Origin: Bacillus sp. CH140a_4T
GTDB lineage: Bacteria > Bacillota > Bacilli > Bacillales > Bacillaceae_G
Length of the DNA stretch: 64,000 nucleotides
NCBI RefSeq assembly: GCF_008923725.1
Contig: NZ_WBPF01000022.1
Coordinates: 22,390 to 86,389 of the forward strand
Direction: 5' to 3'
Shown: positions 45,397 to 57,480 of the stretch, in pieces
How positions within the stretch are numbered: the first letter of the stretch is position 1
How the letters are laid out: every line of letters starts with the position of its first letter
Translations under genes and position numbers: made by a program
Notes under the pieces: model-generated
Told to the model about the DNA's origin: nothing
Seen by the model: only the letters and a program-made list of their open reading frames with translations
Database searches by the model: none

Positions 45397-45427
45397 GTTC
45401 GGGGTATACGCGCTGTTCTTCCTTTCG

Positions 45428-45540
45428 TAATTTGTTGATAAGTCGATATCCCTTGTCGAATCGTCGATATATTGAAATAATCGCCGATATATTCTGAGTT
45501 GTGGTCGATATATTTGAAAAATCGCTGATATATTTAGTTG
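45428..45540 (+). repeat. Direct repeat downstream of the PadR operon, extended
   Basis: The first 66 bases repeat 44179-44244. The copy then adds a second round of the same words (TCGATATATT, CGCTGATATATT) spaced like the first, so the element is itself internally repetitive. Confidence 0.8.
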
Positions 45541-45605
45541 AACACCCACCATGGTATCCCATCCATCCTAGCCTAGCCTGCCCCCACCCCAGCACAACAT
45601 AAAAA

Positions 45606-45637
45606 AAGCGCCCTGCATAGCAGGGCGCTTCCACTTT
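45606..45637 (-). terminator. Terminator of the suf operon
   Basis: Ten-base arms AAGCGCCCTG and CAGGGCGCTT with a 5-base loop; the minus transcript continues with U7. Confidence 0.85.
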
Positions 45638-45768
45638 ATATATTATCCAGTTCCAGCGGCTAGAATGTTCGGTGGCTTCACTTCTTCCTATGAGGCAAAA
45701 AGCGCCTCTACGTCAGAAGCTCCATCCCCCCTCACATTCTGAACGAGCCACTTCCACTTTATATATTA
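45628..45768. repeat. 18-bp direct repeats flanking R2 copy 2
   Basis: CTTCCACTTTATATATTA occurs at 45628-45645 and again at 45751-45768. The second copy includes the sufB stop codon, so the sufB 3' end appears duplicated around the element. Confidence 0.8.
45647..45756 (-). repeat. ~110-bp palindromic repeat, family R2, copy 2
   Basis: The reverse complement aligns with 22221-22330 and 56252-56361. Its outer stem reads AGAATGT/ACATTCT where the others have AGAACA/TGTTCT, a paired change. It lies between the sufB stop and the operon terminator, flanked by an 18-bp direct repeat. Confidence 0.75.
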
Positions 45769-47163
45769 ACCAATAGAACCTTCCATCTCAAACTTGATTA
45801 GGCGGTTCATTTCAACTGCGTATTCCATTGGAAGTTCGCGAGTGAATGGCTCGATGAAGCCCATTACGATCATTTCTGTAGCTTCTTGCTCAGAAATACC
45901 GCGGCTCATTAGGTAGAATAATTGTTCTTCTGATACTTTCGATACTTTCGCTTCGTGCTCAAGTGAAACGTAATCGTTTTTGATTTCGTTGTAAGGAATT
46001 GTATCAGATGTAGATTGGTTATCCATGATTAACGTGTCACACTCGATGTTAGAGCGAGAGTTTTTCGCTTTTGGTCCGAAGTGTACGATACCACGGTAAG
46101 TTACTTTACCACCATGCTTCGCAATCGATTTAGAAACGATTGTTGAAGACGTGTTTGGTGCTAAGTGAATCATTTTCGCACCAGCATCTTGGTGTTGGCC
46201 TTTACCAGCAATCGCGATAGATAATGTTAAACCACGAGCGCCTTCGCCTTTTAAGATAACTGCTGGGTATTTCATCGTTAATTTAGATCCGATGTTACCG
46301 TCAATCCATTCCATCGTTGCGTTTTCTTCACAAACCGCACGTTTTGTAACTAGGTTGTATACGTTGTTCGCCCAGTTTTGGATTGTTGTATAACGGCAAT
46401 ATGCATCTTTCTTAATGATGATTTCTACTACCGCACTGTGAAGTGAGTTAGTCGTGTAAACAGGTGCTGTACAACCTTCTACGTAGTGTACGTGTGCGCC
46501 TTCGTCTACGATGATAAGCGTACGCTCGAATTGTCCCATATTTTCAGAGTTAATACGGAAATACGCTTGAAGTGGTGTATCCACTTTAATACCTTTTGGA
46601 ACGTAGATGAATGATCCACCAGACCAAACTGCAGAGTTTAATGCAGAGAATTTGTTATCTGTTGGTGGGATTACTTTTCCGAAATGCTCACGGAAAATAT
46701 CTTCGTTCTCTTTTAATGCGCTATCTGTATCTTTGAAGACGATTCCTAGAGCTTCTAGGTCTTCTTTCATGTTGTGGTATACAACTTCAGATTCGTACTG
46801 TGCAGATACACCAGCTAAATATTTTTGCTCAGCTTCAGGAATACCTAATTTATCAAATGTCGCTTTAATTTCCTCAGGTACTTCATCCCAAGACTTCTCA
46901 GATTTCTCAGATGGTTTTACGTAGTACGTAATTTCATCGAAATCTAAGTCATTTAAGTCGCCGCCCCATTGTGGCATTGGCATTTCATAGAACTTATCCA
47001 GTGATTTTAAACGGAAGTCTAACATCCACTGTGGTTCTTCTTTCATACGTGAAATCTCTTCAACGATCTCTTTTGTTAAACCGCGTCCAGCACGGAAAAT
47101 CGAAACGTCTTTGTCTTTGAAACCATATTTATAATCGCCGATATCTGGCAGTTGCTTCGCCAT
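45766..47163 (-). CDS. sufB: SufB, Fe-S cluster scaffold subunit
   Basis: A 465-residue SufBD-family protein; with SufC and SufD it builds Fe-S clusters. Recognisable segments are [29 protein letters not shown] region near residue 190 (cut short here by name only), and [22 protein letters not shown] near the C-terminus. It is the last gene of sufCDSUB. AAGGAGGG precedes the ATG. Confidence 0.96.
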   Translation of the reverse strand: MAKQLPDIGDYKYGFKDKDVSIFRAGRGLTKEIVEEISRMKEEPQWMLDFRLKSLDKFYEMPMPQWGGDLNDLDFDEITYYVKPSEKSEKSWDEVPEEIKATFDKLGIPEAEQKYLAGVSAQYESEVVYHNMKEDLEALGIVFKDTDSALKENEDIFREHFGKVIPPTDNKFSALNSAVWSGGSFIYVPKGIKVDTPLQAYFRINSENMGQFERTLIIVDEGAHVHYVEGCTAPVYTTNSLHSAVVEIIIKKDAYCRYTTIQNWANNVYNLVTKRAVCEENATMEWIDGNIGSKLTMKYPAVILKGEGARGLTLSIAIAGKGQHQDAGAKMIHLAPNTSSTIVSKSIAKHGGKVTYRGIVHFGPKAKNSRSNIECDTLIMDNQSTSDTIPYNEIKNDYVSLEHEAKVSKVSEEQLFYLMSRGISEQEATEMIVMGFIEPFTRELPMEYAVEMNRLIKFEMEGSIG

Positions 47164-47211
47164 GTTGGTGTGTCCCTCCTTAGATAACCTCGTTTTTAGG
47201 AACCTTTAACA

Positions 47212-50145
<2,934 letters not shown>

Positions 50146-50160
50146 GTTTATGCTCCTCTC

Positions 50161-50946
50161 TTACGCTTCTTGCTCTGCTGTTTCGTCTTCAATACCTAAT
50201 TCTTTTTTAATCCAGTCGTAACCTTCAGCTTCTAGACGTTGTGCAAGCTCAGGGCCACCAGATTTAACGATACGACCGTTCATCATAACGTGAACGAAGT
50301 CTGGAGTGATGTAGTTTAATAAACGTTGGTAATGCGTAATCATTAGGCAACCGAACTCTTCGCCGCGCATTTGGTTAATACCTTTAGATACAACTTTTAA
50401 TGCATCGATATCAAGACCAGAGTCGATTTCGTCTAAGATTGCGATTTTTGGCTCAATCATCATTAATTGAAGGATTTCGTTACGTTTTTTCTCTCCACCA
50501 GAGAAACCTTCGTTTAAGTAACGTTGTGCCATTTCTGGATCCATTTCTAGGAATTCCATGTTTTTATCTAATGTACGGATAAATTTCATAAGAGAAATTT
50601 CATCGCCTTCTTCACGACGTGCGTTAATTGCAGAACGTAAGAAGTCAGCATTTGTTACTCCGCTAATTTCACTTGGATATTGCATTGCTAGGAATAGACC
50701 GGCTTGTGCGCGCTCATCTACTTCCATTTCTAATACATCTTCACCGTCGATGATGATGCTACCTTCTGTTACTTCATACTTTGGGTGACCCATAATCGCA
50801 GAAGATAAAGTTGATTTACCTGTTCCGTTAGGTCCCATAATTGCGTGGATTTCTCCACCTTTTACTTCAAGGTTTACACCTTTTAAAATTTCTTTGCCAT
50901 CAATTGATACGTGTAAGTCTTTAACCGTTAATGTAGAACCAGCCAT
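50161..50946 (-). CDS. sufC: SufC, Fe-S assembly ATPase
   Basis: A 261-residue ABC-type ATPase without membrane partners. Walker A GPNGTGKST near residue 38, signature FSGGEKKRNEI near 149 and Walker B IAILDEIDSGLD. It powers SufB-SufD rearrangement. First gene of the operon; TGGAGG precedes the ATG. The 237-base upstream spacer is AT-rich with the metQ terminator and no clear operator. Confidence 0.96.
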   Translation of the reverse strand: MAGSTLTVKDLHVSIDGKEILKGVNLEVKGGEIHAIMGPNGTGKSTLSSAIMGHPKYEVTEGSIIIDGEDVLEMEVDERAQAGLFLAMQYPSEISGVTNADFLRSAINARREEGDEISLMKFIRTLDKNMEFLEMDPEMAQRYLNEGFSGGEKKRNEILQLMMIEPKIAILDEIDSGLDIDALKVVSKGINQMRGEEFGCLMITHYQRLLNYITPDFVHVMMNGRIVKSGGPELAQRLEAEGYDWIKKELGIEDETAEQEA

Positions 50947-51148
50947 CTCAATACCTCCATTAATCCTATATATACATTTTAAAAATTACTAAAACGTTCA
51001 TATTCTCATTTTATTCTCATTCTAATCTTATATCAAATAAAATGATATCGCAAACGACGAAAAAAAGTAACAATTTTTTCACAAATGTATATAAGTATTT
51101 CCCTTGCATCCTTATATAATACACCTTTCTTCTTATTTATATAAAGAA

Positions 51149-51178
51149 AAAAGGACTGGGAATTTCCCAGTCCTTTCC
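51149..51178 (-). terminator. Terminator of the methionine transport operon
   Basis: AAGGACTGGGAA pairs with TTCCCAGTCCTT, with A-rich (U-rich in the minus transcript) flank. Confidence 0.85.
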
Positions 51179-51183
51179 TGCAC

Positions 51184-51990
51184 CTATTCACTTACCGGAA
51201 GTACAGCACCTTTATATTCTTTATTAATAAAATCTTGAATTTCTTTTGAACGCAGTACTTCTACTAATTCTTGAATTTCTTTTTTCTTCTCGTCACCTTT
51301 ACGAACTGCAATAATATTTGCGTACGGAGAATCTGATCCTTCAATCGCAATTGCATCCTTTGTTGGATTTAAATTCGCATCAATTGCGTAGTTTGAATTA
51401 ATGAATAAAGCATCGCCTTCATTATTTTCATACAGCTTTGGTGACAATCCAGGCTCTACATCTGTTTTAAACTTTAAGTTTTTCGGATTTTCTACAACAT
51501 CTTTTACTGTTGCTTTCACAACATCTACACCGTCTTTTAATTTAATAACGCCGCCTTTTTGTAACAATGCGAGCATACGGCCACGCTCCGCTACGTTGTT
51601 ACTCATAATAACTGTTCCGCCATCTGGAAGTTCTTTTAAACTTTTATATTTCTTAGAATAAATGCCCATTGGCTCTAAATGGATTTTTCCTGCGTTTACA
51701 ATTTTATATCCCTTTTCTTGAATTTCTTTATCTAAGTAAGGAATGTGCTGGAAGTAGTTCGCATCAATTTCCTTATCCGCTAATGCTTTATTCGGCAACA
51801 CATAATCTTGGAATTTTTTAATTTCTAATTTAATGCCCTTTTTCTCTAATATCGGCTGTGCCTTTTCTAAAATAACAGCGTGCGGCACATTAGAAGCCCC
51901 AACAACAAGCTTATTCTCCTCTTTCCCCCCGCAAGCAGCTAATGTAAATACAGACAGCGCTGTAACAACTGACAATAGAATCTTTTTCAT
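51184..51990 (-). CDS. metQ: MetQ methionine-binding lipoprotein, paralogue 2
   Basis: A 268-residue NlpA-family lipoprotein with lipobox TLAAC (Cys20). The mature start KLVVGASNVPHAVILEKAQPIL and DANYFQHIPYLDKEI are typical of MetQ. It captures methionine outside the cell for MetNI. It is the distal gene of metN-metI-metQ-metQ and a tandem copy of the next gene. It may have diverged toward another methionine derivative (inference). Confidence 0.9.
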   Translation of the reverse strand: MKKILLSVVTALSVFTLAACGGKEENKLVVGASNVPHAVILEKAQPILEKKGIKLEIKKFQDYVLPNKALADKEIDANYFQHIPYLDKEIQEKGYKIVNAGKIHLEPMGIYSKKYKSLKELPDGGTVIMSNNVAERGRMLALLQKGGVIKLKDGVDVVKATVKDVVENPKNLKFKTDVEPGLSPKLYENNEGDALFINSNYAIDANLNPTKDAIAIEGSDSPYANIIAVRKGDEKKKEIQELVEVLRSKEIQDFINKEYKGAVLPVSE

Positions 51991-52024
51991 ATGATGTCCC
52001 CTTCTCCCTTATAGTTATGTAGTT

Positions 52025-52060
52025 AGAAAAAAGGACCGGCGTACACCAGCCCTTTTTAGC
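52025..52060 (-). terminator. Weak hairpin between the metQ copies
   Basis: AAAAAGG...CCTTTTT-type arms with an imperfect inner CCGG/CTGG stem. It may trim or attenuate the transcript before the second metQ. Confidence 0.45.
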
Positions 52061-52062
52061 AA

Positions 52063-52875
52063 TTATTCTTTTACAGGAACAACCGCGCCTTTATATTCTT
52101 TAGTAATAAAGTCTTCAATTTCTTTAGAATGTAGTACTTCTACAAGAGCTTTAATCGCTTTTTTATCTTTATCACCTTTACGAACAGCTACTACGTTTGC
52201 GTATGGAGAATCATCACCTTCAATTGCAATTGCATCTTTTTCTGGATTTAATTTCGCATCAATTGCATAGTTCGAGTTAATTAAAACAGCGTCGCCCTCT
52301 TTGTTGTTATACACTTGCGGTAATAAACCAGGCTCAATATCTGTTTTGAACTTTAAGTTTTTCGGATTATCTGCAATATCTTTTGGAGTTGCACTAACTG
52401 GATCTACTCCGTCTTTAATTTTTAAAATGCCTCCTTTTTGTAAAATTGCTAAACCACGTCCATGGTCAGTAACGGAATTACTCATAATAATTGTCGCCCC
52501 GTCTGGAAGTTCTTTTAAGCTCTTATATTTTTGAGAATATACACCGATTGGCTCTAAATGAATTTTCCCTGCTATTTCAAAATCATATTTTTTATCTTTC
52601 ATTTCTTTTTCTAAATACGGAATGTGCTGGAAGTAGTTTGCATCTAAATCCTTATCCGCTAACGATTTATTTGGTAACACGTAATCTTGGAACTTTTTCA
52701 CTTCTAATTCAATTCCTTTTTTCTCAAGTAACGGTTTCGCCTTTTCTAAAATTTCAGCGTGCGGTACGTTAGAAGCACCAACAACAAGTTTCTTTTCATC
52801 TTTATCTTTCCCGCCACAAGCAGCTAACCCAAAAATTGAAGTTGAAATAAGTGCTGTAAGTAATAATTTTTTCAT
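52063..52875 (-). CDS. metQ: MetQ methionine-binding lipoprotein, paralogue 1
   Basis: A 270-residue NlpA-family lipoprotein with lipobox GLAAC (Cys20). KLVVGASNVPHAEILEKAKPLL begins the mature part. It follows metI by 23 bases, the usual place for metQ, and is therefore the probable primary methionine receptor. It is closely similar along its length to the adjacent copy at 51184-51990. Confidence 0.93.
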   Translation of the reverse strand: MKKLLLTALISTSIFGLAACGGKDKDEKKLVVGASNVPHAEILEKAKPLLEKKGIELEVKKFQDYVLPNKSLADKDLDANYFQHIPYLEKEMKDKKYDFEIAGKIHLEPIGVYSQKYKSLKELPDGATIIMSNSVTDHGRGLAILQKGGILKIKDGVDPVSATPKDIADNPKNLKFKTDIEPGLLPQVYNNKEGDAVLINSNYAIDAKLNPEKDAIAIEGDDSPYANVVAVRKGDKDKKAIKALVEVLHSKEIEDFITKEYKGAVVPVKE

Positions 52876-52898
52876 TTGAAATATCCTCCCATTTTTTA

Positions 52899-53564
52899 TT
52901 ATCGTTTATCTATTCGAGTCGTTAAACTATCACCAATCCACTGAATGAAAAATACAACTAATAATACACAAATTGTCGCAACGATTGTTACATCGTTATT
53001 TCCTCGTTGGAATCCTTCTAAATAAGCAAGTGTTCCAAGGCCACCAGCACCAACAACTCCCGCCATTGCTGTATAGCCTACTAAAGCAATTGTCGTAACC
53101 GTGATACCAGATACTAATGCTGGTAACGATTCTGGAATTAACACTTTCAAAATAATTGTACTTGTTTTTGCTCCCATTGCTTTCGAAGCTTCAATTACAC
53201 CTTTATCAATTTCACGAAGCGCAATTTCAACCATTCTCGCGTAAAATGGTGCCGCTCCAATAATTAAAGCTGGAAGTGCTGCACTCGCTCCAAGAATTGT
53301 TCCAAGCAGAATCTTTGTGAATGGGATTAATAAAATGATTAAAATGATGAACGGTATCGAGCGGAAAATATTTACGAACGCTCCAATCCCCGTGTTAACC
53401 GCTTTGTTTTCCCATAAATTATCTTTCGCTGTCATAAAGAGTAACAATCCTAAAATTAGTCCTAATACAAATGTGGCAAGAGCTGCGATTGCCGTCATAT
53501 ATAACGTTTCACCAGTTGCTTCTAACATTTGATTCCAATCAACATTTGCGATTAACTTATCCAT
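52899..53564 (-). CDS. metI: MetI methionine ABC transporter permease
   Basis: A 221-residue permease with five membrane segments and the coupling region EASKAMGAKTSTIILKVLIPESLPALVSG near residue 130 described as the EAA loop. The ATG used (MDKLIANVDW) follows GGAGGTG with good spacing; a TTG two codons earlier is less likely. It overlaps metN by 8 bases. Confidence 0.94.
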   Translation of the reverse strand: MDKLIANVDWNQMLEATGETLYMTAIAALATFVLGLILGLLLFMTAKDNLWENKAVNTGIGAFVNIFRSIPFIILIILLIPFTKILLGTILGASAALPALIIGAAPFYARMVEIALREIDKGVIEASKAMGAKTSTIILKVLIPESLPALVSGITVTTIALVGYTAMAGVVGAGGLGTLAYLEGFQRGNNDVTIVATICVLLVVFFIQWIGDSLTTRIDKR

Positions 53565-54582
53565 GTGCAATCACCTCCAGCTCTACTTGATCTTGATGTA
53601 TTCCCTCTATTGCCTGCTGAATCGCTGTTTCCTCACCATTTAAATGAACGACTAAACTACCGTAAGAGCCGTTATTCGTTTGTGCGATATTTCCTTGCAA
53701 AATGCTAACTTCTATATCACTGCGCTGCATTAATCTTTGGAGCACCGGCCTTTCGACAGCCTCACCGATAAACTGCAAGCGAACTACTTTACCATCTGGA
53801 TACTTTTCAATTAAACTTTCAATCGTTTCATTTGTATCTTCAGAATCCGTTAACTGCTGTACAAATCGCTTTGTAATGTCTTTCTGCGGATTGCGGAATA
53901 CATCAAGTACTGGACCCGTTTCTACAATTTTTCCTTTCTCCATTACCGCCACGCGATTACAAATCTTTCGAATCACGTGCATCTCATGTGTAATAAGTAC
54001 AATTGTTAAACCGAGACGCTTATTAATATCTAATAATAAATCTAAAATTTGATCTGTCGTTTCTGGATCAAGAGCTGATGTTGCTTCATCACATAAAAGC
54101 ACTTGTGGGTTGTTAGCTAATGCTCTTGCAATCCCAACACGTTGCTTTTGTCCTCCGCTTAGCTGAGATGGATACGCGTCTCCTCTTCCTTCTAATCCAA
54201 CAAGATGAATTAACTCATCCACACGTTTTCTTCTCTTCGCTTTATCAACACCTGCAATTTCAAGTGGGAACTCGATATTTTCACGTACAGTTCGTGACCA
54301 AAGTAAATTGAAGTGCTGAAAAATCATTCCAATTTCTTGCCTTGCCTTACGAAGTTCACTTCCTGTAATTGCTGAAATCAAACGATTTGCAATTGTAATT
54401 TGGCCAGAAGTTGGTTTCTCTAACTGATTGAATAATCTAATTAAAGAACTTTTCCCAGCGCCACTATATCCGATAACACCAAATATTTCACCTTTGTCTA
54501 TTTTTAAATTGGCATTATCTACAGCAGTGACATCACCGCTTTTTGCTTTATATATTTTCTTTACATTCTCTAATAGAATCAT
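53557..54582 (-). CDS. metN: MetN methionine ABC transporter ATPase
   Basis: A 341-residue ATPase. Walker A GYSGAGKSS near residue 38, signature LSGGQKQRVGIARAL near 140, Walker B VLLCDEATSALD. The C-terminal ~75 residues form the NIL domain that binds methionine and inhibits transport at high internal levels. First gene of the operon, downstream of an S-box riboswitch. Confidence 0.95.
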   Translation of the reverse strand: MILLENVKKIYKAKSGDVTAVDNANLKIDKGEIFGVIGYSGAGKSSLIRLFNQLEKPTSGQITIANRLISAITGSELRKARQEIGMIFQHFNLLWSRTVRENIEFPLEIAGVDKAKRRKRVDELIHLVGLEGRGDAYPSQLSGGQKQRVGIARALANNPQVLLCDEATSALDPETTDQILDLLLDINKRLGLTIVLITHEMHVIRKICNRVAVMEKGKIVETGPVLDVFRNPQKDITKRFVQQLTDSEDTNETIESLIEKYPDGKVVRLQFIGEAVERPVLQRLMQRSDIEVSILQGNIAQTNNGSYGSLVVHLNGEETAIQQAIEGIHQDQVELEVIAHG

Positions 54583-54670
54583 GATGTATCACCCCTTTTT
54601 TTGTTTGGATCGACTCCGCAATTTTTTATGTTTAATGCGTGTAGTCCACCGTTATCACTACCTTTATTAT

Positions 54671-54692
54671 TTGAATGTCCTCCACATTCAAA
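54671..54692. other. Small hairpin between riboswitch terminator and metN
   Basis: TTGAATGT and ACATTCAA arms with a 6-base loop, about 90 bases before the metN start in the minus transcript. No role is evident. Confidence 0.4.
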
Positions 54693-54696
54693 CAAT

Positions 54697-54733
54697 AAAA
54701 AAACCTTTCCGCTTTAGAGAAGCAGAAAGGTTT
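54697..54733 (-). terminator. Riboswitch expression-platform terminator
   Basis: In the minus transcript AAACCTTTCTGCTTC pairs with a GCGGAAAGGTTT arm and is followed by U7. It lies 30 bases after the SAM aptamer and would form when SAM is bound. Confidence 0.85.
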
Positions 54734-54762
54734 ATATGCGTATATAACAACATTATCCCTCT

Positions 54763-54870
54763 CTCTCATCTCTCAAAGCATTTGCTTTGCAGGAATTGGC
54801 ACCATTTCAACATAAGTTGACGGTTGCCGGGCTTCACAGGGCACAGTCCCTCCACCTCTCTTGATAAGAG
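54763..54870 (-). promoter_or_regulatory. SAM-I (S-box) riboswitch aptamer
   Basis: Read on the minus strand it begins CTCTTATCAAGAGAGGTGGA, continues with GGGAC, the conserved GAAGCCCGGCAACC block and a variable hairpin, and ends in GATGAGAG, which pairs with the CTCTTATC start as P1. A terminator follows. It turns the met transport operon off when SAM is plentiful. Confidence 0.95.
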
Positions 54871-54995
54871 AAATCAGATTACATTTTCGTCTGATTTGTA
54901 ATTTATGAAATTGTCTATATTTTATGAATTGAATTGTATCAATATCCACACACCATGTCAACAGAAATTTTCGCAAAAAATGAAACTTCAGAATT

Positions 54996-55340
54996 TTAAG
55001 CACCTACTGACATCGGTTTACATATATGAAACATCGATTCAACTAATAGCATCGTTCGATACGTTCCCGAATACTGTACACGTCCATCGTTCATTAACAT
55101 TTGCAATCGTACATTTCCGTTCACCAATTGTTTTACATCTTCCTCATCTACACAAACGATTTGCTCTGTTCCTCGTTCCTCATGTAGCAGCTCTATATAA
55201 TCTCTTGAAATTTGTAACGAACAACTTTCATCTCCAAAGCGGAAATTAACAGTTTTTTCTCCTTGTCTTAAAAGCGGTTCTAAATGATATTGACCATTAG
55301 CGTAATTTACAAATGATTGCAGCAAAGAATATAATTTCAC
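54996..55340 (-). CDS. yusD: YusD-like protein (possible SCP2-like fold)
   Basis: A 114-residue soluble protein with no obvious catalytic motif. Its place before yusE-yusF-gcvH-yusI matches yusD of B. subtilis. The stretch QMLMNDGRVQYSGTYRTMLLVESMF is vaguely like an SCP2 lipid-binding fold, which I cannot confirm. The start is GTG with AAGGA about 11 bases upstream. Confidence 0.6.
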   Translation of the reverse strand: MKLYSLLQSFVNYANGQYHLEPLLRQGEKTVNFRFGDESCSLQISRDYIELLHEERGTEQIVCVDEEDVKQLVNGNVRLQMLMNDGRVQYSGTYRTMLLVESMFHICKPMSVGA

Positions 55341-55445
55341 CCTAAATCACATCCTTCATATCACTTTCTATTACTCATACCATTCCCTCTCACTAAAGAG
55401 CAATCCTGTTACTTTCGCTCGACAAATACTGTAATCACTCTGCAT

Positions 55446-55496
55446 CTCGACATATTTCCCGAGAAATATGTCGAGGCGGCAAAAACTTTGCCGCCT
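55446..55496. other. Two abutting perfect hairpins after yusE
   Basis: CTCGACATATTT (55446) pairs with AAATATGTCGAG (55464-55475), and AGGCGGCAAA (55474) pairs with TTTGCCGCCT (55487-55496). They share two bases. The second covers the yusE stop. Neither is followed by a long U tract, so termination is possible but not typical. Confidence 0.6.
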
Positions 55497-55803
55497 ACTT
55501 TAATTCCGTATATAAATATTCAACCGAATGAAATGCGTATATCTTCTTCATGAGTGTCCCATTTTCAAAAACAAGTAAACACGGTACACTTTCGATTCCA
55601 TACTCTTTCGCTAAATGCGGAGCATAATTTAAATCTAACATTCCAATTTGGAGGTCTTCAATTGTCATCTCAACGACTGTTAACATCTTTTTTGCTAATT
55701 GGCATGTTCCACACATTGGAGTATATACATATAACACTGTTTTTTCTTCGTTCTCTATTAGGGCTGTTGCTTCGGCTCCTGTCCAGTCAATCACTTCTAT
55801 CAT
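55495..55803 (-). CDS. yusE: Thioredoxin-like protein YusE
   Basis: A 102-residue thioredoxin fold with active-site CGTC in YTPMCGTCQLAKKM near residue 31 and the cis-proline region IESVPCLLVFENG near 73. It could reduce disulfides in the cytosol; the partner is unknown. It starts three bases after the end of yusF and is coupled to it. Confidence 0.88.
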   Translation of the reverse strand: MIEVIDWTGAEATALIENEEKTVLYVYTPMCGTCQLAKKMLTVVEMTIEDLQIGMLDLNYAPHLAKEYGIESVPCLLVFENGTLMKKIYAFHSVEYLYTELK

Positions 55804-55806
55804 TCC

Positions 55807-56151
55807 TTACCGTAAATATTCTGTATAAACGTCAATGTCAGCTCCCCATAATACATTTGCTAAGTGTGAAGATGGCGCAGTTGCCACTTCCCGGTACGAG
55901 CGATCAATATAAATATGCTCTGCTTGCGGAAATTCTTTTCGAAATTGTTTCCTTAACTTTTCTCCAGCATCATCAGCATCCACTAGTACATACACTTCCT
56001 TATCAAAAAACTGATCAATGAGCTCATCCATTTTCGACAAACCAATTGTACCATTTGTACAAACAATTTCCACCGGTTCACGAATAATAGATTCAATCTT
56101 TCTTCTGTCTGATTTACCTTCTACAATAATGACTTTTTCCACATAAATCAT
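55807..56151 (-). CDS. yusF: Toprim-domain protein YusF
   Basis: A 114-residue stand-alone Toprim domain. VIIVEGKSDRRKIE holds the catalytic glutamate, and VYVLVDADDAGEKLRKQF the DxD pair. These small proteins resemble the RNase M5/primase Toprim fold and may act on nucleic acid. GGGTGA precedes the ATG. Confidence 0.85.
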   Translation of the reverse strand: MIYVEKVIIVEGKSDRRKIESIIREPVEIVCTNGTIGLSKMDELIDQFFDKEVYVLVDADDAGEKLRKQFRKEFPQAEHIYIDRSYREVATAPSSHLANVLWGADIDVYTEYLR

Positions 56152-56251
56152 ATGTCATCACCCGATCACCATATACTATACAACCTTTAACTCAGTATAT
56201 AGTATATTCGTTATTTTCATGTTGTTTCCTGTTTATTTTTGCAAAAGAAAA

Positions 56252-56361
56252 GCGCAAGCGGCTCGTTCAGAACAAGAGGGCATTGGAGCTCTTGAACTAG
56301 AGGCGCTTTTTGCCTCAAGTGAAAGAGTGAAATGACCGACTGTTCTAGCCGCTGGAGATGG
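56252..56361 (+). repeat. ~110-bp palindromic repeat, family R2, copy 3
   Basis: It shares AAGCGGCTCGTTCAGAACA, the AGAGGCGCTTTTTGCCTCA core hairpin and TGTTCTAGCCGCTGGAG with copy 1. It lies in the 344-base spacer between yusF and gcvH with no gene. No flanking direct repeat is visible here. Confidence 0.75.
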
Positions 56362-56457
56362 ACAATAAAAACTTAGACGAAAAAGTTTTTTCAAAAAACG
56401 TTCTCCTACACGATAATTAGTATATGATTCTACGTTCATTATTTTTCACAAAATAAA

Positions 56458-56484
56458 AAAGGACAGCACAAAGGCTGTCCTTTA
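56458..56484 (-). terminator. Terminator after gcvH
   Basis: AAAGGACAGC and GCTGTCCTTT arms with a 5-base loop, A6 outside (U6 in the minus transcript). Confidence 0.85.
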
Positions 56485-56495
56485 ATCGACTATAA

Positions 56496-56879
56496 TTAGT
56501 CTTGGTTTGTCATTTCTGCATATTTTTCAGCAGTTAATAACTTCTCAACTTGGCTTGCATCAGAAAGTTCAACTTTAACCATCCATGCACCCTCGTATGG
56601 AGATTCGTTAACAAGTTCTGGTTGGTCACTTAATTCTTCGTTTACTGCTACAACTTTACCACTTACAGGTGCATATAACTCAGAAACTGTTTTAACAGAT
56701 TCTACGCTTCCGAATGGCTCGTCAGCTTGGATTGTTGCACCTACTTCAGGAAGTTCAACGAATACGATATCGCCTAACTCACCTTGTGCAAAATGAGTAA
56801 TACCGATAACAACCGCATTACCTTCTGTTTTTACCCATTCGTGTTCTTCAGAGTAACGTAAATTATTTGGAATGCTCAT
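56496..56879 (-). CDS. gcvH: Glycine cleavage system H protein
   Basis: A 127-residue lipoyl carrier. The lipoylated lysine is in [18 protein letters not shown] near residue 63. It shuttles the methylamine of glycine between GcvP and GcvT and relays lipoyl groups made by LipA, also in this window. GGAGG lies 7 bases before [15 protein letters not shown]; a longer frame overlaps yusI. Confidence 0.96.
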   Translation of the reverse strand: MSIPNNLRYSEEHEWVKTEGNAVVIGITHFAQGELGDIVFVELPEVGATIQADEPFGSVESVKTVSELYAPVSGKVVAVNEELSDQPELVNESPYEGAWMVKVELSDASQVEKLLTAEKYAEMTNQD

Positions 56880-56920
56880 GACTGTACCTCCAGTGAATGT
56901 ATTAATTATGTAAAAATACC

Positions 56921-57286
56921 TTATTGGTACTTTTTCCACACACTTCCAAACTGCTCTTCGTTAAAACCAAGTGTTACATTCGTTCCATCTGTTACAATTG
57001 GACGTTTAATCAACATGCCATCAGATGCTAAAAGCTCGTACATTTCGTCTTCACTCGCATCTTTTAACTTATCTTTCAGACCAAGTTCACGGTAACGCAT
57101 TCCACTTGTATTAAAGAATTTTTTCAATGGTAATTCACTTTTTTCATGTAAATTACGTAAATCTTCTTTTGATGGTGGATTTTCAACAATATGAATCATC
57201 TCATATGCTACATCGTTTGCCTCAAACCATTTCTTTGCTTTTTGACATGTGCCACACTTTGGATATGAATAAAATGTTACTGTCAT
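56921..57286 (-). CDS. yusI: ArsC/Spx-family protein YusI
   Basis: A 121-residue thioredoxin-fold protein with N-terminal [15 protein letters not shown] (a CxxC like Spx) and the conserved KRPIVTDG near residue 93. It belongs to the ArsC/Spx/MgsR superfamily; arsenate reduction is not implied. GTAGGTG precedes the ATG. The yusI-gcvH order is that of B. subtilis. Confidence 0.88.
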   Translation of the reverse strand: MTVTFYSYPKCGTCQKAKKWFEANDVAYEMIHIVENPPSKEDLRNLHEKSELPLKKFFNTSGMRYRELGLKDKLKDASEDEMYELLASDGMLIKRPIVTDGTNVTLGFNEEQFGSVWKKYQ

Positions 57287-57480
57287 AAATTCACCTACTT
57301 TTTTACTAACCTTTACCTTTATCATATAGAAAACGTTTTATTATTTCAAACGATTATTCGCTAAACTTTTACTTATTTCGTGATTATTATTAATAATCCT
57401 GCTAATTTTTCTTATTTTTCCGCCATTTGTTAAGAAAAAATAAATATATAAATTTTTTTAGATTCTTCTCGCATCCCTCC

